Part shown: positions 51,901 through 58,914 of the stretch, piece after piece
How positions within the stretch are numbered: the stretch's first letter is position 1
Layout of the letters: every line of letters begins with the position of its first letter
Program-made: the position numbers and the translations under genes
Notes under the pieces: model-generated
Seen by the model: only the letters and a program-made list of their open reading frames with translations
Told to the model about the DNA's origin: nothing
The model's database searches: none
Assembly (NCBI RefSeq): GCF_037975245.1
Contig: NC_092577.1
Span: 2,990,501-3,054,500, forward strand
From: Apostichopus japonicus
Taxonomy: Eukaryota > Echinodermata > Holothuroidea > Aspidochirotida > Stichopodidae
Direction: 5' to 3'
Length of the DNA stretch: 64,000 nt

Positions 51901-53743
51901 ATCAATTGAAGTGACTGGACTATTGAATCTAATATACCGGACCATTAAGACCTTTAGACCAGGGTTATCCAACCTACGACCCGCGGGCCACAGTCCGGCC
52001 CGCCGCAGGGTTGTGTCCGGCCCGCCGGAGGTGACTACAGTGCGAAATTTTAGTGAGCAGATTTATTGATAACAATTTGAAGCTATATAATCAATCATTC
52101 GAACCTTCTGGGTCCAAAAAACTGCATACAGGTCAGTTTGTGTGACACTCTCTCAGCGGGGGGGGGCGGCTGAACTTTATTCATCTGTTTTATCAGGAAG
52201 GAAAATAAATCAGTGCGCTCCGCACGCAGCTCACACTTTGTTGCCTTGGGCCTCGGGCAAAAAATCGAGCGTAGGGTTCATGCGGCCCCTCCTTCATCAT
52301 GATCATTCCATGTGGCCCTCCTCTGCAAAAGGTTGGACAACCCTGCTTTAGACGCAACACAAACCTCAATGGCAAAACATGTTAACACTTTTTATGGGCT
52401 CAAATGACATGTTTGTAATGCATTACAGATTTGTCAAGGACAGAAAAGCTGCTGAATCTCATCCGAGCATGCTACCTTATTGATATGAAACTATAAGCAC
52501 ATGCTTTGAGTTTATTTTTTTTCAGAATTTAAACAACAATGGAATAACATTAACATAATTATAAGCCTTGCACTGAGAAGTGAGAATATCAGATCCCAAT
52601 TTAACTTTAAAGGTGTATTCAAGCGATTCAACATATTTTAAACATGAATATCTTGAAACCGGAAAAAGCTATAGATAGAAACATTAATAGCATTCAGATT
52701 GTTTCTCTTTTTGGTTGGACTATAAATATCAAAACTAACTGATTCTGACTAAATTCATCACTTCAGCTGGTGAAGCAATTATTCAGCTGCTCGTTGCATG
52801 GTTGCATTTTCGGATGTAAAAACTACCAAAAGCCAGAAGACCATGTTATTCTGGTAAAATACCATTTCTCTAGACTTCCATCAGATGGACCGGAGAAAAA
52901 AAAAATCAAGATACGAACGGAGAATAAGAGTACGCAACATGACACCGATAAACAGGACCTTATTATCCGATGAGGTTTGATAAAATTTCACTCCATGAAT
53001 CATCAGATGAGACACGCACGTCTAAAAGGCAACTTGACTATACCAAACAGAATGTGAACAAATTTGATTGCTGATTCCAAAATCCAGAATGGTTTGGCTG
53101 CCAGTGCTGGGATAATCGTCCGCAGAAATCCTGGATACTAACCGGAGAAAACCTGGATACTAATGGGAGCAATCCTGGATACTAACCGGAGAAATCCTGG
53201 ATACTAACCGGAGAAATCCTGGATACTAACTGGAGAAATGCTGGATACTAACCGGAGAAGAACTGGATACTAGTGGGAGAAATGCTGGATACTAACCGGA
53301 GAAATGCTGGATACTAACCGGAGAAATGCTGGATGCTAACCTGAGAAATGCTGGATACTAACCGGAGAAATGCTGGATACTAACCAGAGAAATGCTGGAT
53401 ACTAACCAGAAAAATGCTGGATACTAACCAGAGAAATGCTGGATCCTACCCGGAAAAATGCTGGATACTAACAGGAAAAATCAGGTATACTAACCGTAAA
53501 AATGCTGGATACTAACCGGAAGAATCAGGTATACTAACTGAAGAAATCCTGGATACTCACCACCTGGATACTAACCAAAGAAATCCAAGAAACTACAGGA
53601 GAAAACCTGGATACTAACCGGAGAAATCCTGGATACTAACCTTCACACTTCACTGCTAATGCTTCATCCAACTTTCTTCGACAAACATTGCAAAACTTTT
53701 TTCTGTAGGCCCCCGGATCACTCCAAGAATGAGAAACTGGTTT
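17778..53743 (-). CDS. DGKQ: Diacylglycerol kinase theta, 23 coding exons (N terminus missing)
   Basis: The enzyme phosphorylates diacylglycerol to phosphatidic acid at membranes and the nucleus. Exons, 5' to 3': 53641-53743, 49336-49424, 47141-47272, 43659-43797, 39411-39578, 36553-36600, 31700-31765, 30611-30711, 30099-30171, 28960-29107, 27842-27932, 27113-27226, 25972-26125, 25682-25729, 24888-25003, 24558-24709, 23735-23883, 22569-22674, 21561-21770, 20831-20986, 19489-19657, 18977-19075 and 17778-17915 (stop TGA). All junctions are AG/GT and the phases chain without a break to 922 aa. The domain order (two C1 zinc fingers, Ras-association-like region, DGK catalytic and accessory domains) is that of type V DGK. 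The human protein is about 940 aa and has one further C1 domain first. That part is not seen here and should lie right of the window. Confidence 0.96.
19940..20480. repeat. Degenerate tandem repeats of about 120 bp in a DGKQ intron
   Basis: Four or more imperfect units containing words such as ATTTAATAGCAAATTGGTAG and TGGACAGTGTCATCTTC. They are strongly diverged. No coding signal is present. Confidence 0.55.
20511..20675 (+). mobile_element. Short non-autonomous DNA transposon (MITE), copy 3
   Basis: 165 bp, starting CAGGGATGAGCC and ending GCTCATGCCTG. It is flanked on both sides by a perfect ATTAATA (20504-20510 and 20676-20682), which defines both ends. It sits in a DGKQ intron. A 7-8 bp duplication with CAGG ends would fit a hAT-like element, but this is not proven. 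Confidence 0.85.
20831..26125 (-). CDS. DGKQ: DGKQ pre-catalytic and catalytic domain exons
   Basis: Exons 25972-26125 ([18 protein letters not shown]), 25682-25729 and 24888-25003 lead into the catalytic domain. That domain starts in 24558-24709 with [11 protein letters not shown] and NPCQVFDL. The nucleotide-binding glycine motif [12 protein letters not shown] is in 23735-23883. [16 protein letters not shown] is split between 23735-23883 and 22569-22674. [19 protein letters not shown] is in 21561-21770, which also carries an Asn/Ser-rich insert. NKGVYVRLG is in 20831-20986. All residues expected of an active DGK that I can check are present. Confidence 0.95.
22215..22500 (-). pseudogene. 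Decayed tandem copies of the DGKQ GNDLARV exon
   Basis: The catalytic exon at 22569-22674 is followed downstream by two partial copies. The nearer, about 22425-22492, repeats the exon 3' half and its splice donor nearly exactly. The farther, about 22240-22340, matches the whole exon at lower identity: it begins with the acceptor-side word and codes [12 protein letters not shown] against [12 protein letters not shown], then hits a TAA stop. C-rich tracts separate the units. Confidence 0.75.
23045..23490. repeat. 30-bp minisatellite, about 15 units, in a DGKQ intron
   Basis: The unit is close to ACTCGCAACTGTAGTATTCT plus AGCGTCATAC. Because the period is a multiple of three, two minus-strand frames stay open and give repetitive peptides. 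The best is 186 aa with [10 protein letters not shown] repeated, and it has no resemblance to a known protein. It lies about 250 bases after the exon with the GGDGT motif. Confidence 0.9.
25075..25311 (+). mobile_element. tRNA-derived SINE, copy 1
   Basis: The head resembles a tRNA gene with an A box (TTAGCTCAGTGG) and a B box (AAGTTCGAGTGA) about 30 bases later. A roughly 170-base body follows, ending GCTTGCAGGAGGAT and a (CATA)n-type tail. It matches the element at 62575-62822 over its whole length. It lies in a DGKQ intron, antisense to the gene. Confidence 0.85.
26215..26950. repeat. 110-bp tandem array carrying Oct octamers
   Basis: Seven units of about 106-111 bp in the DGKQ intron between 27113 and 26125. 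Five contain an exact ATGCAAAT octamer in the context TTAATTGATATGCAAATG. One has TTGCAAAT and one ATGAAAAT. Other shared words are CTGCATACAAAGAGATG and AAGTCCTAACGACA. Confidence 0.85.
27113..31765 (-). CDS. DGKQ: DGKQ Ras-association-like region exons
   Basis: Exons 31700-31765, 30611-30711, 30099-30171, 28960-29107, 27842-27932 and 27113-27226. Recognisable runs are [16 protein letters not shown] (human theta has TLKIFDGDDAVRRS here), GTIKVYPGG in 28960-29107, then [18 protein letters not shown], and [18 protein letters not shown] in 27113-27226. These match the two ubiquitin-fold segments before the kinase domain of the theta isoform. Confidence 0.9.
28540..28870. repeat. 91-bp tandem array in a DGKQ intron
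   Basis: Three clear and one or two decayed units with GTGCTTCGAAGCATCACATG and GTATTAGCATTAGAATCAG. GTGCTTCGAAGCAT has palindromic character. The array lies about 90 bases downstream of the donor at 28960. Confidence 0.8.
30890..31180. repeat. Tandem repeat of about 115 bp, three units
   Basis: Each unit contains a word like AATACAGGCCTAAGCTAC, then CAATATAAGATATTGGGATA and TTGTTATTATGA. It lies in the DGKQ intron between 31700 and 30711. Confidence 0.7.
33220..34000. repeat. 183-198-bp tandem array with an E-box in most units
   Basis: Four units, placed by GGACCCC at about 33267, 33465, 33651 and 33834. Shared words include TTGATATTTATGGAATGAAC and CATGTCACGTGTGACAT, which holds the CACGTG E-box. 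The last two units are nearly identical, so at least one duplication is recent. It lies in a DGKQ intron. Confidence 0.85.
36553..43797 (-). CDS. DGKQ: DGKQ linker exons between the C1 and Ras-association regions
   Basis: After the C1 end in 43659-43797 ([12 protein letters not shown]), two phase 1-1 exons follow. Exon 39411-39578 (56 codons, with [20 protein letters not shown]) has no counterpart I recognise in the human protein. Exon 36553-36600 (16 codons, Ser/Lys/Glu-rich, [15 protein letters not shown]) also has none. Both have correct splice sites and phases that fit their neighbours. They could be lineage-specific, alternatively spliced cassettes, and the first is less certain than the rest of the gene. 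Confidence 0.7.
41364..41849 (+). other. Unrecognised open frame of 161 codons on the plus strand
   Basis: The frame lies in the intron between DGKQ exons 43659-43797 and 39411-39578, antisense to the gene. The first 110 or so codons are charged and not low in complexity ([37 protein letters not shown]). They are bordered by a good acceptor (TATTACAG at about 41394) and a good donor (CAG then GTGAGA at about 41696), so part may be an exon of a nested gene or of a decayed transposon. I do not recognise the protein. Confidence 0.3.
44026..44096. repeat. Tandem palindromic repeat, AGTGCACT core
   Basis: Five units of about 14 bases (AAAGTGCACTTCTTT and variants). Each is centred on the palindrome AGTGCACT, so the whole stretch can fold in many ways. 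Confidence 0.8.
46770..47115 (+). mobile_element. 3' end of a non-LTR retrotransposon, next to a DGKQ exon
   Basis: A frame at 46815-47024 reads [20 protein letters not shown] and a [12 protein letters not shown] stop. It is the typical C-terminal tail of LINE reverse-transcriptase polyproteins, followed by a GTAAAGTGCTTTGAA motif and an ATT-rich tail. It is antisense to DGKQ. Its end is within about 30 bases of the donor of exon 47141-47272. Confidence 0.8.
47141..53743 (-). CDS. DGKQ: DGKQ C1 domain exons (second and third C1)
   Basis: Exon 53641-53743 encodes KPVSHSW...[13 protein letters not shown]. It continues through 49336-49424 ([18 protein letters not shown]) to complete the second C1 zinc finger. 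Exon 47141-47272 holds [19 protein letters not shown] and GMQCDWC, the start of the extended third C1 domain, which is finished in 43659-43797 ([16 protein letters not shown]). The third C1 with its HHWR lead-in is diagnostic for the theta isoform. Cysteine and histidine spacing is as expected for zinc ligands. Confidence 0.95.
50380..50770 (+). mobile_element. 3' end of a second non-LTR retrotransposon
   Basis: A frame at 50450-50641 ends [20 protein letters not shown], then a stop, then TAAAGCGCCTTGAGCAGTGG, GGCGCTATATAAAT and an ATTATTATG tail. This is the common 3' end of L2/CR1-type elements. It is 5'-truncated and lies in a DGKQ intron, antisense. Confidence 0.85.
51960..52345. mobile_element. 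Non-autonomous hAT element with perfect 8-bp target duplication
   Basis: 386 bp, starting CAGGGTTATCCAACCT and ending AGGTTGGACAACCCTG, so the ends are inverted repeats with one mismatch. CTTTAGAC flanks it on both sides (51952-51959 and 52346-52353). The 8-bp duplication and CAGGG ends are those of the hAT superfamily. The interior is GC-rich and codes for nothing, with recurring GCGGCCC / GGCCCGCC words. Confidence 0.92.
53122..53640 (-). repeat. 22-bp minisatellite that starts at a DGKQ splice donor
   Basis: About two dozen units close to CTGGATACTAACCGGAGAAA plus TG. On the minus strand the intron after exon 53641-53743 begins with the first unit, GTTAGTATCCAGG, so the functional donor is itself part of the repeat. 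Most units repeat the donor-like GTTAGTATCC. Confidence 0.92.
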
Positions 53744-53897
53744 CTGTAAAGGAAACCAGAAATGAAACATTACAACCATCCGTATAAAAAGAAAAAAAAT
53801 TGTAATTTCATGTTGTACTCAGTCTACAAATAACCATCATGACCAGCTGTTTAGAAGAAAGTGACTTCAAATGAACAAGAGGTTCCATGATCTTCCA

Positions 53898-54075
53898 AAC
53901 GTCCGGCATTAACCCAGACAGTCCAGCTTCAGCCTGGACAGTCCAACATCGGCCCGGACAGTCCAGCATCAGCCCAGACAGTTGGACATCGGCCCGGACA
54001 GTCCGGCATTAGCCCGGACAGTCCAGCATTGGCCTATACAGTAAGACATTGGCCTGGACAGTCGGACATTACCCA
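53898..54075. repeat. 20-bp minisatellite upstream of the C1 exon
   Basis: Eight or nine units close to GACAGTCCAGCATCAGCCCG, decaying toward the right end. It lies in the intron before exon 53641-53743. Confidence 0.85.
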
Positions 54076-55187
54076 GAGAGCTACACATTTTTATTACTAT
54101 ACTTTACGTGCATATTAGACTTGGATCAGTATTTATAAACGTACATTACAGATATATGTAGTTAATTTAATTTGCACGTTTGTTTATATCACGTACAGCT
54201 AATATGATATATCCCAGCTTTATCTTAACTTTGCAGTATGAAAATTGTGATTTTTTTTATTGTGTACATTTTAAGGAAATTAATAACAGCATCGTCCTGT
54301 AATCTCCTTGGTCGTTAATTACTACAGTATTTTTATTGATGTCATACATTTTGATGTCATACGTCAGTGATCACCCTACAGTACTTATAATGTATTCAAT
54401 CTTGACGGTCTAAACAATCTGTCTTAGTTTTGGTTAAACATTTTCTAGTAAATAATCCCATAATCATGACAATGTACCATTTGTGTCAAAATGTTGCTTC
54501 ACTCACAGAGATTCAGCAAATGAAAGTCCAAATAAATACATCCCATCTTTGTGTACAAAAGTGGCCCATGGGCCAAACCCAGACCCCATTTGGAGAATTT
54601 CAATCGAGGCTCTCGAAAAAAATTGGCTCACAATTAAATCTTTCGCTACCTTGTATATTGATCAAAGGACATGCAGGTACAGTGAGATGTTTATTGTCTG
54701 GTTTGTTGATTCAACCAATGGGTTTCCTCTGACCCTCGTAGAAAATTAAATGAGAACCCCTTTTCTAGTGTTTATCACATCTACTGTAGTTCAAATATAT
54801 AAACATCCCATAAAAACAAGTGACGACGGCTGCCTTGATATGCACGTCAGTGCAAGTATAATTCACCTTCCCAAAAGCAATTACCCACAATGCGACAGCA
54901 ACCCAAAGTTTATTTTATTTGGAGAAGAAAAAAAACGATTTACTGTAGTCGAAGGAAGGTTCATTGATTTATTACAATCTATTACCACATTGAGTTATAT
55001 CAGAAACATTCGACTTCATTTTGATTAATCATATCTTTTAGGATGATATTTGAGTTTCATGAACCCTTTTCTTCTTTGTATGAACAATCATAAACAAGTT
55101 TCATGTGAATTAGGTATTCAAAATCACCTCAAGTTAAGTCTCCTTCACGTAGGAAAATCATTATCCACACATGAACAAGTATATATA

Positions 55188-55325
55188 TTCCCCAAACCTT
55201 AACCGGTTTGTGAATTAACGAGCGACGTACTCACCTCATATAACCTATGCATTACCGTATTAACCTCGCTCTAGCATCTGGCAATTTGTCTGTATGTAAG
55301 TGTGGCCATCTCCCTTCCGTAATTT
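55188..55325. repeat. DIRS left terminal repeat with unique extension
   Basis: The outer 43 bases (starting TTCCCCAAACCTTAACC) are unique to this end and are complementary to 55677-55720. The inner 95 bases (55231-55325) are the inverted repeat shared, without mismatch, with the right end. Confidence 0.93.
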
Positions 55326-55664
55326 CCAGGCCGCAATGGTGCGGCACCGGACGGAGAAGGGGGAGAGGATCGACCAAGGGGCGGAAACCCCGAGGATACA
55401 ACCAAAAACATTCTCACCTGAAGAGGCCCTAGGTGGGCTGGTGTGGGTGACAGGTGGGTCCTGAGTGGGCCCGAAGTGGGTCCAGAGTGGGTCGTCGGTG
55501 GGTGTAGGCGGGACCCCACGACATCCCTCGAAAATTCCTGGGGGGAAAAGCCGACACATGGTCATATCTGCGTGGCCAGTTCCCCTAGTATCCGAGGAGG
55601 GTATCCGACGTGGTTGTATGGTTCCGTCCGCGAGGTCCCCCATAGTGGGGAGGCGGGTCGGGAT

Positions 55665-55762
55665 GTTATATGAGGTGAGTACGTCGCTCGTTAATTCACA
55701 AACCGGTTAAGGTTTGGGGAATTCACAGCGCGTACTCCCTCACCTCATATAACCTATGCATT
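55665..55762. repeat. DIRS internal complementary region
   Basis: The left half (55665-55720) is the reverse complement of the left end of the element. The right half (55721-55762) is the reverse complement of the right end. They meet at GGGGAATTCACAG, the sequence expected if the two element ends were joined in a circle. Confidence 0.93.
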
Positions 55763-56941
55763 TGTGACACAGGAGCCCTGGCGGTGGGTCGAGGATCTCG
55801 CGGGCGGCGGACCTAGGGCCGCTCGGGCAAAATCCCCTTCCGTGGCAGGGGTGTTTGTGAGATAACAGGCGACAAAGGAAGACGGGGTCTTCCAGGCCGC
55901 CGCCTTCATAATATCTTCCAGGGGAACCCCCCGGAACCACGCCCTGGACGTGGCGTGGCCTCGGACGTCGTGCGCCCGGACGGGTTCCCCAGGCTGGGTG
56001 TGGGCACGAATTAAGTCGGCCATCCACCGTGAAATGGTGTCCTTTGAGGCCGGGGTGTAGGGCGACCGCGGTAAAATGAAGAGCCTGTCCGAGGTACGTA
56101 GCTGTTTGGTCCTCTCTATGTACCACTTAAGGGCTCGGACAGGGCACCAGCGCTTGTCTTCCGCGATTGACGAGGCTTGTGACAGACTCGGTAGGAAGAT
56201 CTCGTTCGGGGTAAAGGTTACTGATTGGTTCTTTGGGAGGAAGTGAGGGTCAGGTAGTAATCTGACTCCTCCTGGTTCGAACCTCGTGAACCCCCGTTGG
56301 AGGGTGAGCGCGTGGAGACAGCTTCTGCGCCTGGCAGAGGCGGCCGCGATCAGAAACAGAGTTTTGTGTGTTAGTTTGTCCAATGGAGCATTGTGTAACG
56401 GCTCGTACGGAGAGCCCGCAAGGGTCGTCAGGACCTCGTGGAGGGCCCATGACGGGGCCAGGCGGCGCCTGGGAGGGCGTCTGTGGAACATGCCCCTTAA
56501 GACCTGGCGGAGGACCGGGTTGGTTCCTACTGAGGAGCCATCCGAGAATCCGCTGTGAACCGCTGCTATTGCGGAGCGGTAATTTCTAATTGTACTTATT
56601 TGCTTCCCTTCTCGGAAGAGTTCGAGTAGGAAGGCCGCCACCTGGTCTACTGAGGCCTCCACGGGATCAGCAGCGTTGTCCCCGGCCCAAACATAGTATC
56701 GGTGCAGTCTAGAATCGTATGTTTTAACCGTGGACTGCCGGCGGGCATCCACTGCAATGTCCGCAACCTCCGGTGGAAACCCCGCTGTCTGGAGCGAGAG
56801 CCGGAGAGTTTCCACGCAGCTAGATGGAGGCTCGTGATGTCGGGGTGGGTTATGTGGCCGCTCCGTTGGGAGAGGAGCTTGGCGGCCGGTGGGAATTTGT
56901 ATGGTAGGTCTACCAGCATTTCGATGATGAGTGGGAACCAT
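55754..56941 (-). CDS. DIRS tyrosine recombinase, about 395 aa
   Basis: The open frame extends upstream to 58393, but there it runs opposite the RT frame and looks spurious. ATG 56941 is a reasonable start just before the recombinase core. The N-terminal SAM-like domain is seen as STVKTYDSRLHRYYVWA and ISTIRNYRSAIAAVHSGF. The catalytic domain has the first arginine in IAAASARRRSCLHAL, the H-x-x-R box in VRAHDVRGHATSRAWFRG and the nucleophile tyrosine in FVACYLTNT. This enzyme should integrate the circular DNA copy. The stop codon TAG lies inside the internal complementary region (55754-55756). Confidence 0.93.
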   Translation of the reverse strand: MVPTHHRNAGRPTIQIPTGRQAPLPTERPHNPPRHHEPPSSCVETLRLSLQTAGFPPEVADIAVDARRQSTVKTYDSRLHRYYVWAGDNAADPVEASVDQVAAFLLELFREGKQISTIRNYRSAIAAVHSGFSDGSSVGTNPVLRQVLRGMFHRRPPRRRLAPSWALHEVLTTLAGSPYEPLHNAPLDKLTHKTLFLIAAASARRRSCLHALTLQRGFTRFEPGGVRLLPDPHFLPKNQSVTFTPNEIFLPSLSQASSIAEDKRWCPVRALKWYIERTKQLRTSDRLFILPRSPYTPASKDTISRWMADLIRAHTQPGEPVRAHDVRGHATSRAWFRGVPLEDIMKAAAWKTPSSFVACYLTNTPATEGDFARAALGPPPARSSTHRQGSCVTNA

Positions 56942-58914
56942 GCTTGATTGGGCCAGCAAGGTGCGATCAAAAGCATGTCCGCTTCCACGTCCCGAAGCAT
57001 CGTGAGAATTCTGCGGAGTAATCCCAGTGGGGGAAAGGCGTACATGGAGAGGCCCGCCCATGAGACGACTAGGGCGTCGGTCTTCCAGGCCTGCGGGTCG
57101 TGGTATCTGGAGCAGAACGTCGGGAGTTTGGCGTTCTTGGCCGTCGCGAACATGTCGACGGACGGCCTGCCGAACAGGTGGAATATGTGGTCGGACCACG
57201 TTCGGGAGAGCTCCCATTCCCCATTGTCTAGATACCCCCTGGACAGTGCGTCTGCCAGTATATTGTCTTTCCCTGCTAGGTGGGACGCCCGTAGGCCGAT
57301 CCGAAGGGAGTCGCAGAGGACGAGCAGGTCCCATGTCCTGCGTAGGAGGGCCAGGGATCGAGTGCCCCCTTGACGGTTGATATACGCCACGGTCGTGGTG
57401 TTGTCTGACCGGACCGTGACAGTGTGGCCCGTTAGGTGGGTTGCCCAGTGACGTACGGCCCTCAGGACCGCTTCCGTCTCTAAAATATTGATATGGAGAC
57501 CCCTCTCGGGCTCCGCCCATTCGCCGGCAACTGTGTGTGTGCCCCATACCGCTCCCCAGCCGCTGAGGGAGGCATCCGTCGTGATCGACGTTGTAGGGGC
57601 TGGGTTCCGGAAAGGTCGCCCTGCCGCGATCCTGTCCGACTCTGCCCACCACGTGAGAAACGGGCGAAGCCCCGTTGGAAGTGGGATTGGCGTTGCCGCC
57701 GACGACCGATCCGGGGCATAGTGTTTGAGGAGGTGCCGCTGGAGCGGCCTCATTCTGAGTCTGCACAGGTCTAGAAGGTCTGTGAAGCTCGCCATCTTCC
57801 CCAATAGGCGCTGCCACGTGAGCGCTGGGGTATTCCGATTGCCTAGTATTTTTCTGGCCGTGGCCACTAGGCTTGCCGTTCTTTCGGCCGTCGGGTAGAC
57901 CATGCCGCTGGCGAGGTCGAGACGGGCCCCTAAGTATATGATCGATTGAGTGGGCACGAGGTTGGATTTCTCGACATTGATTAACCACCCCAGTTTCGTC
58001 AGGAGGGAGACGGTGGCGTTTGTACTGGCGAGAGCCCCTTGTTGGGAGTTGCCGAGTACTAACCAATCGTCTAGGTAGGCGAACACCATTACCCCGTTTC
58101 GGCGGAGGTGAGCCAGGACCGCCCTTGTTACCCTGGTGAAAACCCTGGGTGCCGTGGAGAGGCCAAATGGTAGCGCTGTGAAGCGGTAATCTATGGCCTT
58201 GTACCTGAACGCGAGGAACCGCTGGTCCTCGAGTCGGATGGGGATATGTAGGTAGGCATCCTTTAGATCGACGGAGGATGCCCACATCCCTGGGCGCAGT
58301 AGGTGGAGGATTGATGTGAGAGTCTCCATCCTGAACCTCTCCGGTCGGATGAACCTCCTGTTGAGAGGTCTGAGGTTCAGGATGGGCCTCCAAGTCCCGT
58401 TCTTCTTCGGCGTGAGGAAGAACGAGGACCGGAAGAGGGGGCCGTCCGCGTTTGCGGTGGTGACCCGCGTAATGGCGCCTTTTTTGAGAAGACTGTTGAT
58501 CTCGTCTTCGAGGGCGGCCCGCTTTTCCGGTATCTCGGGTACTGGCGTGGTTGCGAAGAGGCCATATTGGGGTGGGGTAGACGAGAACTCTATCTCGTAG
58601 CCCCTTTTTACCACGTCCAGTACCCAGGCTCCTGGGTCGATTTTCTCCCAGTGAGCCCAGAAAACTCTTAGTCGCCCCCCCACCTTGGCCTTGGCTGCTA
58701 CGGTGGGGTGGGCATCCCTAGGGCCGTTTACCGCGCCCGCGGCTTCCGCGGCTTCCGCGGTATTGCGGGCGGTACGGCCTGTGTTCGGGCCGCGAAGGAG
58801 CGGAATGCGTTCGCGGAGCGCCCCGACTCTGACTGTAGCTGGATCTTGAGCGGCTACCTTGTCTTGAGTCAAAACGTGGGCGCGAGGATGAGGTCGGGCG
58901 GGACATATGCTCAT
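56647..58914 (-). CDS. DIRS reverse transcriptase / RNase H with a Dam-like methyltransferase segment, 755 aa
   Basis: Reverse transcriptase occupies about residues 130-340: WRPILNLRPLNRRF, SSVDLKDAYLHIPI, LPFGLSTAPRVFTRV and the catalytic FAYLDDWLVLG. RNase H follows (about 440-560) with its acidic residues in TTDASLSGWGA, LETEAVLRA, RSDNTTTVAY and ILADALSRG. After it comes VDMFATAKNAKLPTFCSR, TDALVVSWAGLSMYAFPPLG and WPNQAWFPLI, which resembles the phage-type N6-adenine methyltransferase segment reported in DIRS elements. Its NPPY-like motif reads FPPL, so activity is doubtful. The frame is intact from end to end. Confidence 0.92.
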   Translation of the reverse strand: MSICPARPHPRAHVLTQDKVAAQDPATVRVGALRERIPLLRGPNTGRTARNTAEAAEAAGAVNGPRDAHPTVAAKAKVGGRLRVFWAHWEKIDPGAWVLDVVKRGYEIEFSSTPPQYGLFATTPVPEIPEKRAALEDEINSLLKKGAITRVTTANADGPLFRSSFFLTPKKNGTWRPILNLRPLNRRFIRPERFRMETLTSILHLLRPGMWASSVDLKDAYLHIPIRLEDQRFLAFRYKAIDYRFTALPFGLSTAPRVFTRVTRAVLAHLRRNGVMVFAYLDDWLVLGNSQQGALASTNATVSLLTKLGWLINVEKSNLVPTQSIIYLGARLDLASGMVYPTAERTASLVATARKILGNRNTPALTWQRLLGKMASFTDLLDLCRLRMRPLQRHLLKHYAPDRSSAATPIPLPTGLRPFLTWWAESDRIAAGRPFRNPAPTTSITTDASLSGWGAVWGTHTVAGEWAEPERGLHINILETEAVLRAVRHWATHLTGHTVTVRSDNTTTVAYINRQGGTRSLALLRRTWDLLVLCDSLRIGLRASHLAGKDNILADALSRGYLDNGEWELSRTWSDHIFHLFGRPSVDMFATAKNAKLPTFCSRYHDPQAWKTDALVVSWAGLSMYAFPPLGLLRRILTMLRDVEADMLLIAPCWPNQAWFPLIIEMLVDLPYKFPPAAKLLSQRSGHITHPDITSLHLAAWKLSGSRSRQRGFHRRLRTLQWMPAGSPRLKHTILDCTDTMFGPGTTLLIPWRPQ

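Noticed and set aside
54430-55028. Plus-strand frames just left of the DIRS element
   Set aside because: No domain, no good splice borders, and AT-rich intronic composition. The first C1 domain of DGKQ was looked for here and not found.
56942-58393. N-terminal 484 codons of the 879-codon recombinase frame
   Set aside because: Fully overlaps the RT/RNase H frame and has a Pro/Arg/Gly-rich composition with no domain. Probably open by GC bias.
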